Shown here one piece after another: positions 45,338 through 57,240 of a stretch of 64,000 bases of DNA. The stretch comes from Papio anubis (Eukaryota; Chordata; Mammalia; Primates; Cercopithecidae), in NCBI RefSeq assembly GCF_008728515.1, contig NC_044981.1, positions 116,902,385 through 116,966,384 of the forward strand, read 5' to 3'. The notes under the pieces were generated by a model. It was not told the origin of the DNA and searched no databases. It was given only the letters and a program-made list of their open reading frames with translations. A program made the translations under genes and the position numbers. Each line of letters opens with the position of its first letter. Position 1 is the first letter of the stretch.

Positions 45338-47043
45338 TTTAAAATACTTTTATTGTAAGTTTGTAGATTCATGTACAGGTTTGTTACATAGGTAAACATG
45401 TGTCATGGGGGTTTGTTGTACAGATTAGTGCATACCCATTATTTTTTCTGATTCTCTATCTCCTCCTATCCCTTCACCCTCTGATAGGCCCAAGTGTGTG
45501 TTGTTCTGCTCTATGTGTCCACGTGTTCTCATCATTTAGCTCCCACTTATAAGTGAGAACATGCAGTATTTGGTTTTCCGTTCCTGTGTTAGTTTGCTAA
45601 GGGTAATGGCCTCCAGCTCTATCCATGTCCCTGCAAAGGATATGACCTCATTTTTCATGGCTGCATAGTATTCCATAGTGTATATGTATCATATCTTCTT
45701 TATCCCAACTCTCACTGATGGGGATTTAGGCTGATTCCATGTCTTTGCTATTGTGAATAGTACTGCAATGAAGATATGCATGCATGTGTCTTTATAATAG
45801 ACCAATTTATATCCCTTTTGGTTTATACCTAGTCATTGGATTGTTGAGTTAAATGGTGTTTCTCTCATTAGGTTTTTGAAGCCCTGCTACACTGTTTTGA
45901 ACTAATTGTTGAACTAATTTACACTACCACCAATAGTGTATAAGCATTGCTTTTTCTCCACAACCTTGTCAGCATCTGTTATTGTTTTACTTTTGAGTAA
46001 TCACTGTTCTGACTTGTGTGAGATGGTATCTTATTGTGGCTTTGGTTTGCATTTCTCTAATGATCAGTGATGCTTAGCTTTTCTTCATATGCTTGTTGGC
46101 TGCATATATGTCTTCTTTTGAGAAGTGTCTGTTTATGTCCTTTACTCATTTCTTAATGGGGTTGTTTGATTTTTATTGTAAATTTGTTTAAATTTCTTAT
46201 AGATCCTGGATCACATACATGTTTTGTCAGATGCATAGTTTGAAATTTTTTTCTTCCATTCTGTAGGTTGTCTGTAACTAGGGTGGTGAAAGATCTCTAC
46301 AAGGAGAACTACAAACTGCTGCTCAAAAAATCAGAGATGACACAAACAAATGTAAAAACATTCCATGTTCATAGATAGGAAGAATCAATATCATAAAAAT
46401 GACCATACTGACAAAAGCAATTAATAGATTTGATGCTATTCCTATCAATCTAACATTAACATTTTTCACAGAACTAAAAAAAGTTTTAAAATTAATGTGG
46501 AACAAAATAAAAGCTGAAATAGACAAGGCAAGCCTAAGCAAAAAGAACAAAGTTGGAGGCATCATACTACCCAATTTGAAACTATACTACAGTACAAAAC
46601 AGCATGGCATGGGTACAGTAACCAAAACAGCATGGTATGGGTACAAGAACAGACACATAGACCAATAGAACAGAATAGAGAATCCAGAAATGAGACTGCA
46701 CACCTGCAACTATCTGATTTTTGACAAACCTGACAGAAACAAGCAATGGGGAAAATATTTCTTATTCAATAAATGGTGATGGGATAACTGGCTAGCCACA
46801 TGCAGAAGATTAAAACTGGACCCTTTCCTGACACTACATACAAAAATTATATTAAGATGAATTAAAGACTTAAATGTAAACCCCAAAACTATAAAAGCCC
46901 TAGAAGACCTAGACAATACCATACAGGACATAGGCATAGGCAAAGAATTCACGACGAAGATTCCAAAATTAATTGCAACAAAAGCAAAAATTGACAAATG
47001 GGATCTAATTAAACTAAAGAACTTCTGCACAGCAAAAGGAACT
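45338..47043 (-). mobile_element. Twin-primed (5'-inverted) L1, minus strand
   Basis: 45338-46275 is antisense L1 from the 3'UTR back to ORF2 (ending ATTCTGTAGGTTGTCTGT). 46276-47043 is sense L1 ORF2 that ends CTTCTGCACAGCAAAAGGAA. In an intact L1 these two ends lie only about 15 bases apart (the missing part resembles ACCATCAGAG), so this is a single insertion whose 5' half is inverted. A 32-bp duplication (AACAGCATGG.ATGGGTAC at 46600 and 46628) lies in the inverted half. The subfamily is L1PB/L1PA16-like. Confidence 0.8.
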
Positions 47044-47309
47044 TCGCATTTTCAACACTGGAGCCAAGACAATACAAAGGGAGAAAGAATAGATTCTTCA
47101 AAAAATGGTGCTGGGGCAATTGCATAACCACACAGTAAGAAGGAAGTTAGACTCCTTCCTCACACCAAATACAAAAATTTACTCAAAATCAACAAAAGAC
47201 CTAAATGTAAGAGCTTAACTATTAACTCTTAGAAGGAAACATAAATATAAATATTTGTGATCTTAGATTAGGCAATGGTTTCTGATACACGACACTCTTA
47301 AAACTTAAC
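47044..47309 (+). mobile_element. Host L1M, ORF2 post-RT segment
   Basis: Continues 44651: CATTTTCAACACTGGAGCCA, then AAATGGTGCTGGGGCAATTG (from about 47103), CTCAAAATCAACAAAAGACC (from about 47183), TTAGATTAGGCAATGGTTTC (from about 47263). Interrupted by the full-length L1. Confidence 0.7.
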
Positions 47310-48286
47310 AACAGGTTCCAAGATAGCCAAATAGGAATAGCTTCAGTCTGCAGCTCCCAAAGTGATCAACACAGAAGATGGGTGATTTCAGCATTTCCAA
47401 CTGATGTACCTGGTTCATCTCATTGGGACTGGTTGGATAGTGGGTACAGCCGCAGAGGGCGAACTGAAGCAGGGCAGGGCATTGCCTCACCTGGGAAACT
47501 CAAGGGATGGGGGGATTTCCCTTTCCTAGCCAAGCGAAGCCCTGACAGACTGTACCTGGAAAAAGAGGACACTCTCACCCAAATACTGCGCTTTTCCCAT
47601 GGTCTTAGCAACCGGCAGACCAGGAGATTCTCTCCCGTGCCTGGTTCAGTGGGTCCCACGCCCATGGAGCCTTGCTCACTGCTGGCGCAGCAGTCTAAGA
47701 TCAAACTGTGAGGTGGCAGCCTGGTGGGGGCAAGGGCATCTGCCATTGCTAAGGCTTGAGTAGGTAAATAAAGCAGCCGGGAAGCTCGAACTGGGCAGAG
47801 CCCAACACAATTCAGCAAGGCCTACTGCCTCTATAGAATCCACCTCTGTGGGCAGGACATAGCTGGACAAAAGGCAGCAGAAATTTCTGCAGACTCAAAT
47901 GTCACAGACAGACTGCCTCCTCAAGTGGGTCCCTGACCCCTGTGTAGCCTAACTGGGAGACACCTCCCAGTAGGGGCTGACAGATACCTCATATAGGTGG
48001 GTGACCCTCTGGGATGAAGCTTCCAGAGGATGGATTGGGTAGCAATATTTGCTGTTCTGCAATATTTGTTGTTCTGCAGCCTCTGCTGGTGATACCCAGG
48101 CAAACAGAGTCTGGAGTGGGACTCCAGCAAACTCCAAAAGACTTGCAGCTGTGGGACCTGACTGTTAGAAGGAAAACTGACAAACAAAAAGGAATAGCAT
48201 CAACATCAACAAAAAGGACATCAACACAAAAACAACCATCTGTAGATCACCAACATCAAAGACCAAAGGTAGATGAAACCTCAAAG

Positions 48287-48514
48287 ATGGGAAGAAACCA
48301 GAGCAGAAAAACTGACAATTCTAAAAACCAGAGCACCTCTTCTTCTCCAAAGGATCACAGCTCCTCGCCAGCAATGAAACAAAGCTGGATGGAGAATGAC
48401 TTTGATGAGCTGACAGAAGTAGGATTCAGAAGGTGGGTAATAAGAAACTTCTCTGAGCTAAAGAAGCATGTTCTAACCCATCACAAGGAAGCTAAAAACT
48501 TTGAAGAAAGGTGA
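48287..48514 (+). pseudogene. L1 ORF1, truncated by stop
   Basis: ATG at 48287 in CAAAGATGG context, the expected L1 ORF1 start. In frame for 75 codons up to a TGA at 48514; ORF1-derived sequence then runs in broken frames to about 49317, including 48635-48922 (coiled coil and RNA-recognition part). A 166-codon frame starting upstream at 48014 joins 5'UTR sequence to this ORF1 start. Confidence 0.8.
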
Positions 48515-49380
48515 GATGAATGGCTAACTAAAATAAACAGTGTAGAGAAGAAATTAAATGACCTGATGCAGCTGAAAACCACAGCACAAGAACTTCGTGA
48601 AACATGCACAAGTTTCAATAGCTGATTTGATCAAGTGGAAGAAGGGAAATCAGCGATCGAAGATCAACTTAATGAAATAAAGTGTGAAAACAAGTTTAGA
48701 GAAAAAAGAGTAAAAAGAAATGAACAAAGCCTCCAAGGAACATGGGATTATGGGAAAAGACCAAATCTACATTTGATTGGTGTACCTGAAAGTGACAGAG
48801 AGAATGGAACCAAGTTGGAAAACATTCTTCAGGATATTATCCAGGAGAACTTCTCAAACCTTGCAAGGCAGGCCAACATTCAAATTCAGAAAATACAGAG
48901 AACACCACAAAGCTACTCCTAAAGAAGAGCAACCCCAAGACACATAATTGTCAGATTCATCAAGGTTGAAATGAAGGGAAAAATGTTAAGGGCAGCCTGA
49001 GAAAAAGGTCAGGTTGCCCACATAGAGAAGCCCATCAGACTAACAGCAGATCTCTCGGCAGAAACCTTATAAGCCATAAGAGAGTAGGGGCAAATATTCA
49101 ACATTCTTAAAGAAAAGAATTTTCAACCCAGAATTTCATATCCAGCCAAACTGAGATTCATAAATAAAGGATAAAATAAATAAAATCCTTTACAGAGAAG
49201 CAAATGCTGAGAGATTCTGTCACCACCAGTCCTGCCTTACAAGAGCTCCTGAAGGAAGCACTAAACGTGGAAAGGAACAACTGATAGCAGCCACTGCAAA
49301 AACATGCCAAATTGTAAAGACCACCAGTGCTATGAAGAAACTTCATCAATTAACGGGCAAAATAACCAGCTAACATCATA

Positions 49381-52300
49381 ATGACAGAATCAAATTCACA
49401 CATAACAATATTAACCTTAAATGTAAATGGGCTAAATGCCACAATTAAAAGATACAGACCGACAAAATGGATAAAGAGTCAAGACCCATCAGTGTGCTGT
49501 ATTCAGGAGACCCACCTCATGTGCAGAGACACACATAGGATCAAAATAAAGGGATGGAGGAAGATCTACCAATGAAAGGGAAAGCAAAACAAACAAACAA
49601 ACAAAACAAAACAAAAAAAACTGGGGTTGCAATCCTAGTCTTTGATAAAGCACATTTTAAACCAACGAAGATCAAAATAGACAAAGAAGGCCATTACATA
49701 ATGGTAAAGGGATCGATTCAACAAGAAGAGCTAACTATCCTAAATATATATGCACCCAATACAGGAGCACCCAGATTCATAAAGCAAGTCCTTAGAGACC
49801 TACAAAGAGACTTAGACCCCCACACAATAATGATGGGATACTTTAACACCCCACTGTCAATATTAGACAGATCAATGAGACAGATGGCCAACAAGGATAT
49901 CCAGGACTTGAATTCAGCTCTGTACCAAGCAGACCTAATAGACATCTACAGAACTCTCCACCCCAAATCAACAGAATATATATTCTTCTCAGCACCACAT
50001 CCCACTTATTCTAAAATTGACCACATAATTGGAAGTAAAACACTTCTCAGCAAATGAAAAAGAACAGAAATCATAACAAACTGTCTCTCAGACCACAGTG
50101 TAATCAAATTAGAACTCAGGATTAACAAACTCATTCAAAACTGCACAACTGCATGGAAACTGAACAGCCTGGTCCTGAATGACTACTGGGTACATAACGC
50201 AATGAAGGCAGAAATAAAGATGTTCCTTGAAACCAATGAGAACAAAGACACAACATACCAGAATCTCTGAGACATATTTAAAGCAGTGTGTAGAGGGAAA
50301 TTTATAGCACTAAATGCCCACAACAGAAATCAGGAAAGATATAAAACTGACACCCTAACATCACAATTAAAAGAACTATGGAATCAAGAGCAAACACATT
50401 CAAAAGCTAGCAGAAGACAAGAAATAACTAATATCAGAGCAGAACTGAAGGAGTCGGAGACACAAAAACCCTTCAAAAAATCAATGAAACCAGGAGCTGG
50501 TTTTTTAAAAGATCAACAAAATTGATAGACCACTAACAAGATTAATGAAGAAGAAAAGAGAGAAGAATCAAACAGACACAATAAAAAATAATAAAGAGGA
50601 TATCACCACCGATCCCACAGAAATGCAAACTATCATCAGAGAATACTATAAACACCTCTACACAAATAAACTAGAAAGTCTAGAAGAAATGGACAAATTC
50701 CTGGACACATACACCCTCCTAAGACTAAACCAGGAAGAAGTTAAATCTCCGAATACATCAATAACAGGCTCTGAAATTGAGGGAATATTTAATTGCCTAC
50801 CAAGCAAGAAAAGTCCAGCACCAGATGGATTCACAGTCAAATTCTACCAGAGGTACAAAGGGGAGCTGGTACCATTCCTACTGAAACTATTCCAATCAAT
50901 CGAAAAAGAAAAAAAAAAAAAAAAAAAAAGGAATATTCCCTAATTCATTTTATGAGGCCAGCACCATCCTGATACAAAAGCCTGGCAGAAACACACACAC
51001 AAAAAAGAGAATTTTAGACCAATATCACTGATGAACATTGATGCATCAATTCTCAATAAAATACTGGCAAACCAAATCCAGCAGCACATCAAAAAGTTTA
51101 TCCACCACGATCAAGTTAGCTTCATCCCTGGGATACAAGGCTGGTTCAATATACACAAATCAATAAGTGTAATCCATCACATAAACAGCTCTCAACGATA
51201 AAAACCACATGATTATTTCAATAGATGCAGAAAAGACCTTCGACAAAATTCAACAGTGCTTTATGTTAAAACTCTCAATAAACTAGGTATTCATGGAACT
51301 TACTTCAAAACAATAAGAGCTATCTATGACAAACCCACAGCCAATATCATACTGCTGGAGTGTTCTCTTTGAACAGTGTGACAAAACAAGGATGCCTTCT
51401 CTCACCACTCCTATTCAATACAGTGTTGGAAGTTCTGGCCAGGGCAATCAGGCAAGAGAAAGAAAGAAAGGGTATTCAATTAGGAAAAGAGGAAGTCAAA
51501 TTGTCCCTTTTTGCAGATGACATGATGTATATTTAGAAAACCCCATCATCTCAGATGAAAGTCTCCTCAAGTTGATGAGCAACTTCAGCAAAGTCTCAGG
51601 ATACAAAATCAATGTGCAAAAATCACAAGCTTTCCTATACATTAATAACAGACAAACAGAGAGCCAAATCATGAGTGAACTCCCATTCACAATTGCTACA
51701 AAGAGAATAAAATAACCAGGAATACAACTTACAAGGGATGTGAAGGACCTCTTCAAGGAGAACTATAAACCCCTGCTCAACAAAATAAAAGAGGACACAA
51801 ACAAATGGAAGAACATTCCATGCTCGTGGATAGGAAGAATCAATATCATGAAAATGACCATACTGCCCAAGGTAATTTATAGATTCAGTGCCATCCCCAT
51901 CAAGCTACCAATGACTTTCTTCACAGAATTAAAAAAAAAAAAAAAACTACTTTAAAGTTCATATGCAACCAAAAAAGAGTCCACATAGCCAAGACAATCC
52001 TAAGTAAAAAGAACAAAGCTGGAGGCATCATGCTACCTGAGTTCAAACTATACTACAAGGCTACAGTAACCAAAACAGCATGGTACTGGTACCAAAAGAG
52101 ATATGTAAACCAATGGGACAGAACAGAGGCCTCAGAAATAACACCGCATATCTACAACTATCTGATCTTTGGCAAACCTGACAAAAACAAGAAATGGAGA
52201 AAGGATTCCCTATTTAATAAATGGTGCTGGGATAACTGGCTAGCCATATGTAGAAAGCTGAAACTGGATCCCTTTCTTACACCTTATACAAACATTAATT

Positions 52301-53580
52301 CAAGATGGATTAAAGACTTAAATGTTAGACCTAAAATGATAAAAACCCTAGAAGAAAACCTAGGCAATACCATTCAGGACATAGGCATGGGCAAGTACTT
52401 TGTGTCTAAAACACCAAAAGCAATGGCAACAAAAGCCAAAAATTGACAAATGAGATCTAATTAAACTAAAGAGTTTCTGCATGGCAAAAGAAACTACCAT
52501 CAGAGTGAACAGGCAACCTACAGAATGGGAGAAAATTTTTGCAATTTACCCATCTGACAAAGGTCTAATATCCAGAATCTACAAAGAACTTAAACTAATT
52601 TACAAGATAAAAAAACAAACAAACAACCCCATCAAAAAGTGGGCAAAGGATATGAACAGACACTTCTCAAAAGAAGACATTTGGCTAGGCATGGTGGCTC
52701 ACGCCTGTAATCCCAGCACTTTGGGAGGACAAGGCAGACAGATCATGAGGTCAGGAGATCGAGACCATCCTGGCTAACACGGTGAAATCCTGTCTCTACT
52801 AAAATAAATACAAAAAAACAGCCAGGCATGGTGGCAGACCCCTGTAGTCCTCAGCTACTCAGGAGGCTGAGGCAGGAGAATGGCATGAACCTGGAAGGTA
52901 GAGCTTGCAATGAGCCGAGATTGCGCCACTGCACTCCAGCCTGGGTGGCAGAGCAAGACTCCATCTCAAAACAAGGAAAAAAAAAAAAAAAAAGAACATT
53001 TGAAATGCAGCCAACAGACATGTGAAAAAATGCTCATCATCACTGGTCATCAGAGAAACAAAAATCAAATCCACAATGAGATACCATCTCATGACAGTTA
53101 CAATGGTGATCATTAAAAAGTCAGGAAACAACAGATGCTGGAGAGGATGTGGAGAAATAGGAATGCCTTTAAACTCTTGGTGGGAGTGTAAATTAGTTCA
53201 ACCATTGTGGAAGACAGTATGGCAATTCCTCAAGGATCTAGAACTAGAAATACCATTTGACCCAGTGATCCCATTACTGGGTATATACCCAAAGGATTAT
53301 AAATCATTCTACTATAAACAACACATGCCTACATATGTTTATTGCTATTCACTATTCACAATAGCAAGGACTTGGAACTACCTCAAATGTCCATCAATGA
53401 TAGACTGGATTAAGAAAATGTGGCACACATACATTATGGAATACTAGGCAGCCATAAAAAAGGATGAGTTCATGTCCTTTGCAGGGACATGGATAAAGGT
53501 GGAAGCCATTATTCTCGGCAAACCAGCACACAGACAGAAAACCAAACACCGCATGTTCTCACTCATAGATGGAAATTGAA
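49381..53580 (+). pseudogene. L1 ORF2, disrupted
   Basis: ATG at 49381 starts the endonuclease (TLNVNGLN, QETH), which stops at 49575; the next piece 49554-50057 is in another frame, so a frameshift sits at the ACAAACAAACA repeat near 49590-49617. RT pieces include 50545-50943. The FADD codons survive at 51510-51521 but the reading frame stops soon after. Later pieces are 51740-51955, 52030-52446 and 52481-52777; the C-terminus is split by the AluY (resuming 53022-53447). Confidence 0.85.
52683..52992 (+). mobile_element. AluY-type SINE in L1 ORF2
   Basis: Starts GGCTAGGCATGGTGGCTCAC, with a poly(A) tail. Target duplication AGAAGACATTT (left) and AGAACATTT (right). It has GAGATTGCGCCACTG, not the GATCCGGCC variant, so it belongs to an earlier AluY wave than the three young copies. 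Confidence 0.9.
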
Positions 53581-53809
53581 TAATTAGAACACTTGGACAC
53601 AGGGTGGGAAACGTCACACACTGGGGCCTGTTGGGGAGGTGGGGGGCTAGGGGAAAGATAGCATTAGGAGAAATACCTAATGTAATTGACGAGTTGATGG
53701 GTGCAGCAAACCATCATGGCACATGTATACCTATGTAACAAACCTGCACATTGTGCACACGTACCTTAGAACTTAAAGTAAATAATAATTTTAAAAAAAC
53801 AACAACAAA

Positions 53810-54284
53810 AAGGCAAATACCACAAATTAATAATGGGCAAAGGATTTGGATAGACAAATACCAAGATGATACACAAATGGCCAATTAATACATGAAAAAT
53901 GTTCAACATCATTAGTCACTAGATCAGTGCAAATAAAAACCACATGTGATAGAACTTCATGCACACAAGGATGACTATAATTTAAAGGGAAGAAAATAAC
54001 AAGTGTTGGCAAGGATGTGGAGAAACTTGATTCCTCATACATGGCTGTTGAGAATGCAAAGTGCTGCAACCACTTTAGAAAAAGTTTGGGATTCTCTCAA
54101 AATAGAGTTACCGTATGACTCAGCAATTCCACTCTTAAGTATATACCTGAGAGAACAGAAAACATATGAGTACACAAAAACTTGCACATAATGTTCACTG
54201 GAACTTTACTCATATTTGCCAAAAGGTAGAAACAACACACATGTCTGTCAAGGATGAATACATAAACACAATGTGGAATATCCA
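53810..54284 (+). mobile_element. Host L1M, ORF2 C-terminal segment
   Basis: Resumes the host L1M after the full-length L1: AATAATGGGCAAAGGATTTG (from about 53830), ATGTTCAACATCATTAGTCA (from about 53898), AGTGTTGGCAAGGATGTGGA (from about 54002), ACTCAGCAATTCCACTCTTA (from about 54118), AATGTGGAATATCCA. The minus-strand 80-codon frame here is a shadow. Confidence 0.7.
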
Positions 54285-54644
54285 TGAATTAGTCAGTTCT
54301 CACACTGTTATTAAAGACATACTTCAGAGGGTAATTTATAAAGAAAAAGGGGTTTAATAGACTTACAGTTCCACATGGTTGGGGAGGACTCACAATCATG
54401 TGGAAGGCAAAGGAGGAGAAAGTCATGTCTTACATGGCGGCAGGCAAGAGAGCATGTGCAGGGAAACTACCCTTTATAAAACCGTTAGATCTTGTGAGAC
54501 TTATTCACTATACTGAGAACAGCATGGGAAAGACCCACCCCCACAATTCAATTACCTCTCACTGCGTCCCTCCCACAACATGTGGGAATTATGGGAGCTA
54601 CAATTCAAGATGAGATTTGGGTGGGGACACAGCAAACCATGTTA
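54285..54644 (-). repeat. MST LTR (3' LTR of the antisense provirus)
   Basis: Reverse of an MSTA/MSTB LTR: TTAGTCAGTTCTCACACTGT near the left end, CTTACATGGCGGCAGGCAAG (54430-54449), CCATGTTA at the right end, where the consensus has ..ATATCA. Confidence 0.88.
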
Positions 54645-54744
54645 TTCTGCCCCTGGCCCCTCTCATGTCTCGTATCTTCACATTTCAAAACCAATCATGC
54701 CTTCCCAACAGTCCCCCAAAGTCTTAACTCATTTCAGCATAAAG

Positions 54745-55389
54745 TCAAAAGTCCACAGTCCAAAGTCTCATCTGAGAAAAGGTAAGTTCCTTCCTCCTAT
54801 GAGCCTGTAAAATCAAAAGTAAGTTAGTTACTCCCCCAAAACACTGGGGGTACAGGCATTGGGTAAATATACCCATTCCAAATGAGAGAAACTGGTCAAA
54901 ATGAAGGGCTGTAGGACCCATACAAGTCCAAAATCCAATAGGGCAGTCATTAAACATTAAAGTTCCAAAATGATCTCCTTTGACGTCATGTCTCACATCC
55001 AGGTCATGCTGATACAAGAGGTGGGGTCCCACAGCCTTGGGCAGTTCTGCCCCTATGGGCTTGAAGGGTGCAGCCCTTCTCTTGGTTGCTTTCATGGGTT
55101 GGCATTGAGTGTGTGCAGCATTTCCAGGTGCATGGTGCAAGTTGTCAGTGGATCTACCATTCTGGGGTCTGGAGGATGGTGGCCTTCTTCTCACAGCTCC
55201 ACTAGGTGGTGCCCCAGTGAGCACTCTGTTGGGAATCTGACCCCACATTTCTTTTTTTTTTTTTTTTGAGACGGAGTCTCGCTCTGGCACCCAGGCTGGA
55301 GTGCAGTGGCCGGATCTCAGCTCACTGCAAGCTCCGCCTCCGGGTTCACATTCTCCTGCCTCAGCTGCCTCAAGCTGGAACCCCAGCAC
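54745..55389 (-). pseudogene. 214-codon antisense frame: Alu start fused to MST-int
   Basis: A minus-strand open frame whose first third reads through Alu sequence and whose remainder is MaLR internal (gag-like) sequence. The start codon lies in the Alu, so the present ORF is a by-product of the insertion, although the MST part may preserve an ancestral frame. No function is implied. Confidence 0.55.
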
Positions 55390-55526
55390 TGCCCGACGGT
55401 TTATTTTTGTTGCCGAGCAGGGCAGGGGACTGTGTTGCTTTCGGATGGTCTTCGATCTCTGTTGTGAATCCCGCCATCTCGACCTCCCAAAGTGCTGGGA
55501 TTACAGGCTTCAACCACCGCCTGGCC
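55252..55526 (-). mobile_element. AluY, antisense, with scrambled middle
   Basis: Poly(T), then a near-consensus AluY start with the cercopithecid GGCCGGATCTCAGCTCACTG, and a near-consensus end (CGACCTCCCAAAGTGCTGGG). The middle, about 55350-55485, departs strongly from any Alu although single blocks (GGATGGTCTTCGATCTC) remain recognisable. Flanked by CCACATTTC / CCACATTTTTC. Inserted in the MST provirus. Confidence 0.8.
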
Positions 55527-56019
55527 CACATTTTTCTCTTTCCACACTGCCCAGCAGAGGGTTCTCCCATGAGAGACCTGCCCACGCGAAAACTCCTGCC
55601 TGGGCATGGGCACCTTCCATCCTCTGAAATCTAGGTGGAGGTTCTCCAACCTCAATTCCTGAATTTTGTGCACCTGTAGGCCCAACACCACGTGTAAGCT
55701 GCCAAGGCTTGGGGCTTGCACCCTATGAAGCAATGGCCTGAATTGTACATTAGCCCCTTTTACCCATAGTGGGAGATGAAGCAGCTGGGACACAGGGCAC
55801 CATGTTCCAAGGCTTCCCAGAGCACTGGGGTCTTGGACCAGGCCCATGAAACCAATTTTCCCTCCTAAGTCTCCAGGCCTGTTATGGGAGGGGCTGCCAT
55901 GAAAGTTTCTGACATGGCCTGGAGACATTTTTTTCGTCTTGGTGATTAACATTTGGCTCCTTGTTACTTATGCAAACTTCAGCAGGCTTAAATTTCTCCC
56001 CAGGAAGTGTTGTTTTCTT

Positions 56020-56391
56020 TTATATAGCATCACCAGGCTGCACATTTTTCAAACTTTTCTGCTTCACTTCCTCTTGAATGCTTTGCTGCTTAGAAATTTC
56101 TTCTGCCAGATACCCTAAATCATCTCTCTCAAGTTCAAAGTTCCACAGATCTCTAGGGCAGGGGCAAGATGCCGCCAGTCTCTTTGCATAGCAAGAGTGA
56201 CCTTTGTTCCAGTTACCAAGACATTCCTCATCTCCATCTGAGACCCCCTGAGCCTGGACTTCATTTTTCATATCCCTATCAGAATTTTGGTCAAACCCAT
56301 TCAACAAATCTCTAGGAAGTTCCAAACTTTCCCACATCTTCCTGTCTTCTGAACCCTTCAAGTCTCTAGGAAGTTGCAAACTTTCCCACAT
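56020..56391 (-). pseudogene. MaLR gag-like ORF remnant, 123 codons
   Basis: Minus-strand frame in the MST internal region encoding part of the MaLR gag-like protein. It contains MWESLQLPRDL and MWESLELPRDL, an internal tandem duplication near the start (about 56311-56400 in DNA). It is longer than chance frames in this region and matches the homologous sense sequence at 4036-4860. Not expected to be expressed. Confidence 0.65.
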
Positions 56392-56512
56392 TTCCTATCT
56401 TCTTCTGAGCCCTCCAAACTGTTCCAGACTCACCTGTTACCCAGTTCCAAAGTCGGTTCCAGATTTTTAAGTATCTTAACAGCAGCACCCGACTCTACTG
56501 GTACCAATTAAC

Positions 56513-56875
56513 TGTATTAGTCAGTTCTCATGCTGTTATAAAGACATATCTGAGACTGGGTAATTTATAAAGAAAAAGAAGTTTAATGGAATCACAGTTC
56601 CACAAGGCTGGGAAGGCCTCACAATAATGGGGGAAGGCAAAGGAGCAGAAAGGCACACCTTACATGGTGGCAGGTAAGAGAGCTTATGTGGGGGAACTAC
56701 CATTTATAAAACCATCAGATCTTGTGAGACTTACTCACTATCATGAGAGCAACACAGGGAAGTCCTGCCCCTGTGATTCAATTACCTCCCACTGGATCCT
56801 TCCCACAAGATGTGGGAATTATGGGAGCTACAATTCAAGAGGAGATTTGGATGGGGACACAGCCAAACTATATCA
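56513..56875 (-). repeat. MST LTR (5' LTR of the antisense provirus)
   Basis: TGTATTAGTCAGTTCTCATG start and ACACAGCCAAACTATATCA end: complete LTR with both ends preserved, 363 bp against 360 bp for its partner. Confidence 0.9.
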
Positions 56876-56880
56876 ATTCG

Positions 56881-57240
56881 TATATAAAATGCTACTTGAC
56901 AATAAAAAATGAATGAAGTACTGATACATGCCTCAACTTGGATAAACCTTAAAAACATCGGGCTATGTTAAAGAAACCAGACACAAAAAGGCCATATATT
57001 ATGTTATTCCACTTATGTAAAATGTCCAGGGTAGGCAAATCTGTAGAGAAAATTGATTAGTAATTGATAAAGGTTGAAGTATAAGGGTATGTGGAGTGGT
57101 TGCTTATGGGTATGGGGTTTCTTTTTGGTGTGGTAAAATACTGTATGAATGTATAAAAACTGGTGAATTGTCTACTTTTTAAAAGATGAATGTTATAGTA
57201 TAACTTATATCTCAATTTAAAATATCCAATATGTAAAGTT
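56881..57240 (+). mobile_element. Host L1M, 3' end
   Basis: Last piece of the ancient L1M: ATGAATGAAGTACTGATACA (from about 56909), CAGACACAAAAAGGCCATAT (from about 56977), CCACTTATGTAAAATGTCCA (from about 57010), then 3'UTR (AACTTATATCTCAATTTAAA from about 57201). No clear A tail. Confidence 0.7.

Larger units (their letters stand above)
47310..53800 (+). mobile_element. Full-length L1PA-class element carrying an AluY
   Basis: Begins TTCCAAGATAGCCAAATAGG (from about 47317), has a 5'UTR of about 0.97 kb (shorter than the roughly 1.35 kb of the copy at 19313, with internal deletions), ORF1, ORF2, and a 3'UTR ending GCACATGTATACCTATGTAA (from about 53719) and an A-rich tail. About 6.2 kb without its AluY (52683-52992). 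Both ORFs are broken. It is probably the youngest L1 in the window after the one at 19313. Confidence 0.9.
54285..56875 (-). mobile_element. Complete MST-type MaLR provirus, antisense
   Basis: Two LTRs (54285-54644 and 56513-56875) in the same antisense orientation bracket a MaLR internal region. Flanks ATCCA (54280-54284) and ATTCG (56876-56880) are consistent with a 5-bp duplication that has diverged by two transitions. The host L1M reads through when it is removed. The total of 2.6 kb includes an Alu of about 275 bp. It is nonautonomous, with only a gag-like remnant ORF. Confidence 0.88.

Noticed and set aside
55266..55634. Overlapping 122- and 108-codon plus-strand frames
   Set aside because: They start in an antisense AluY, a common source of spurious open frames, and run into MST internal sequence in the wrong orientation.
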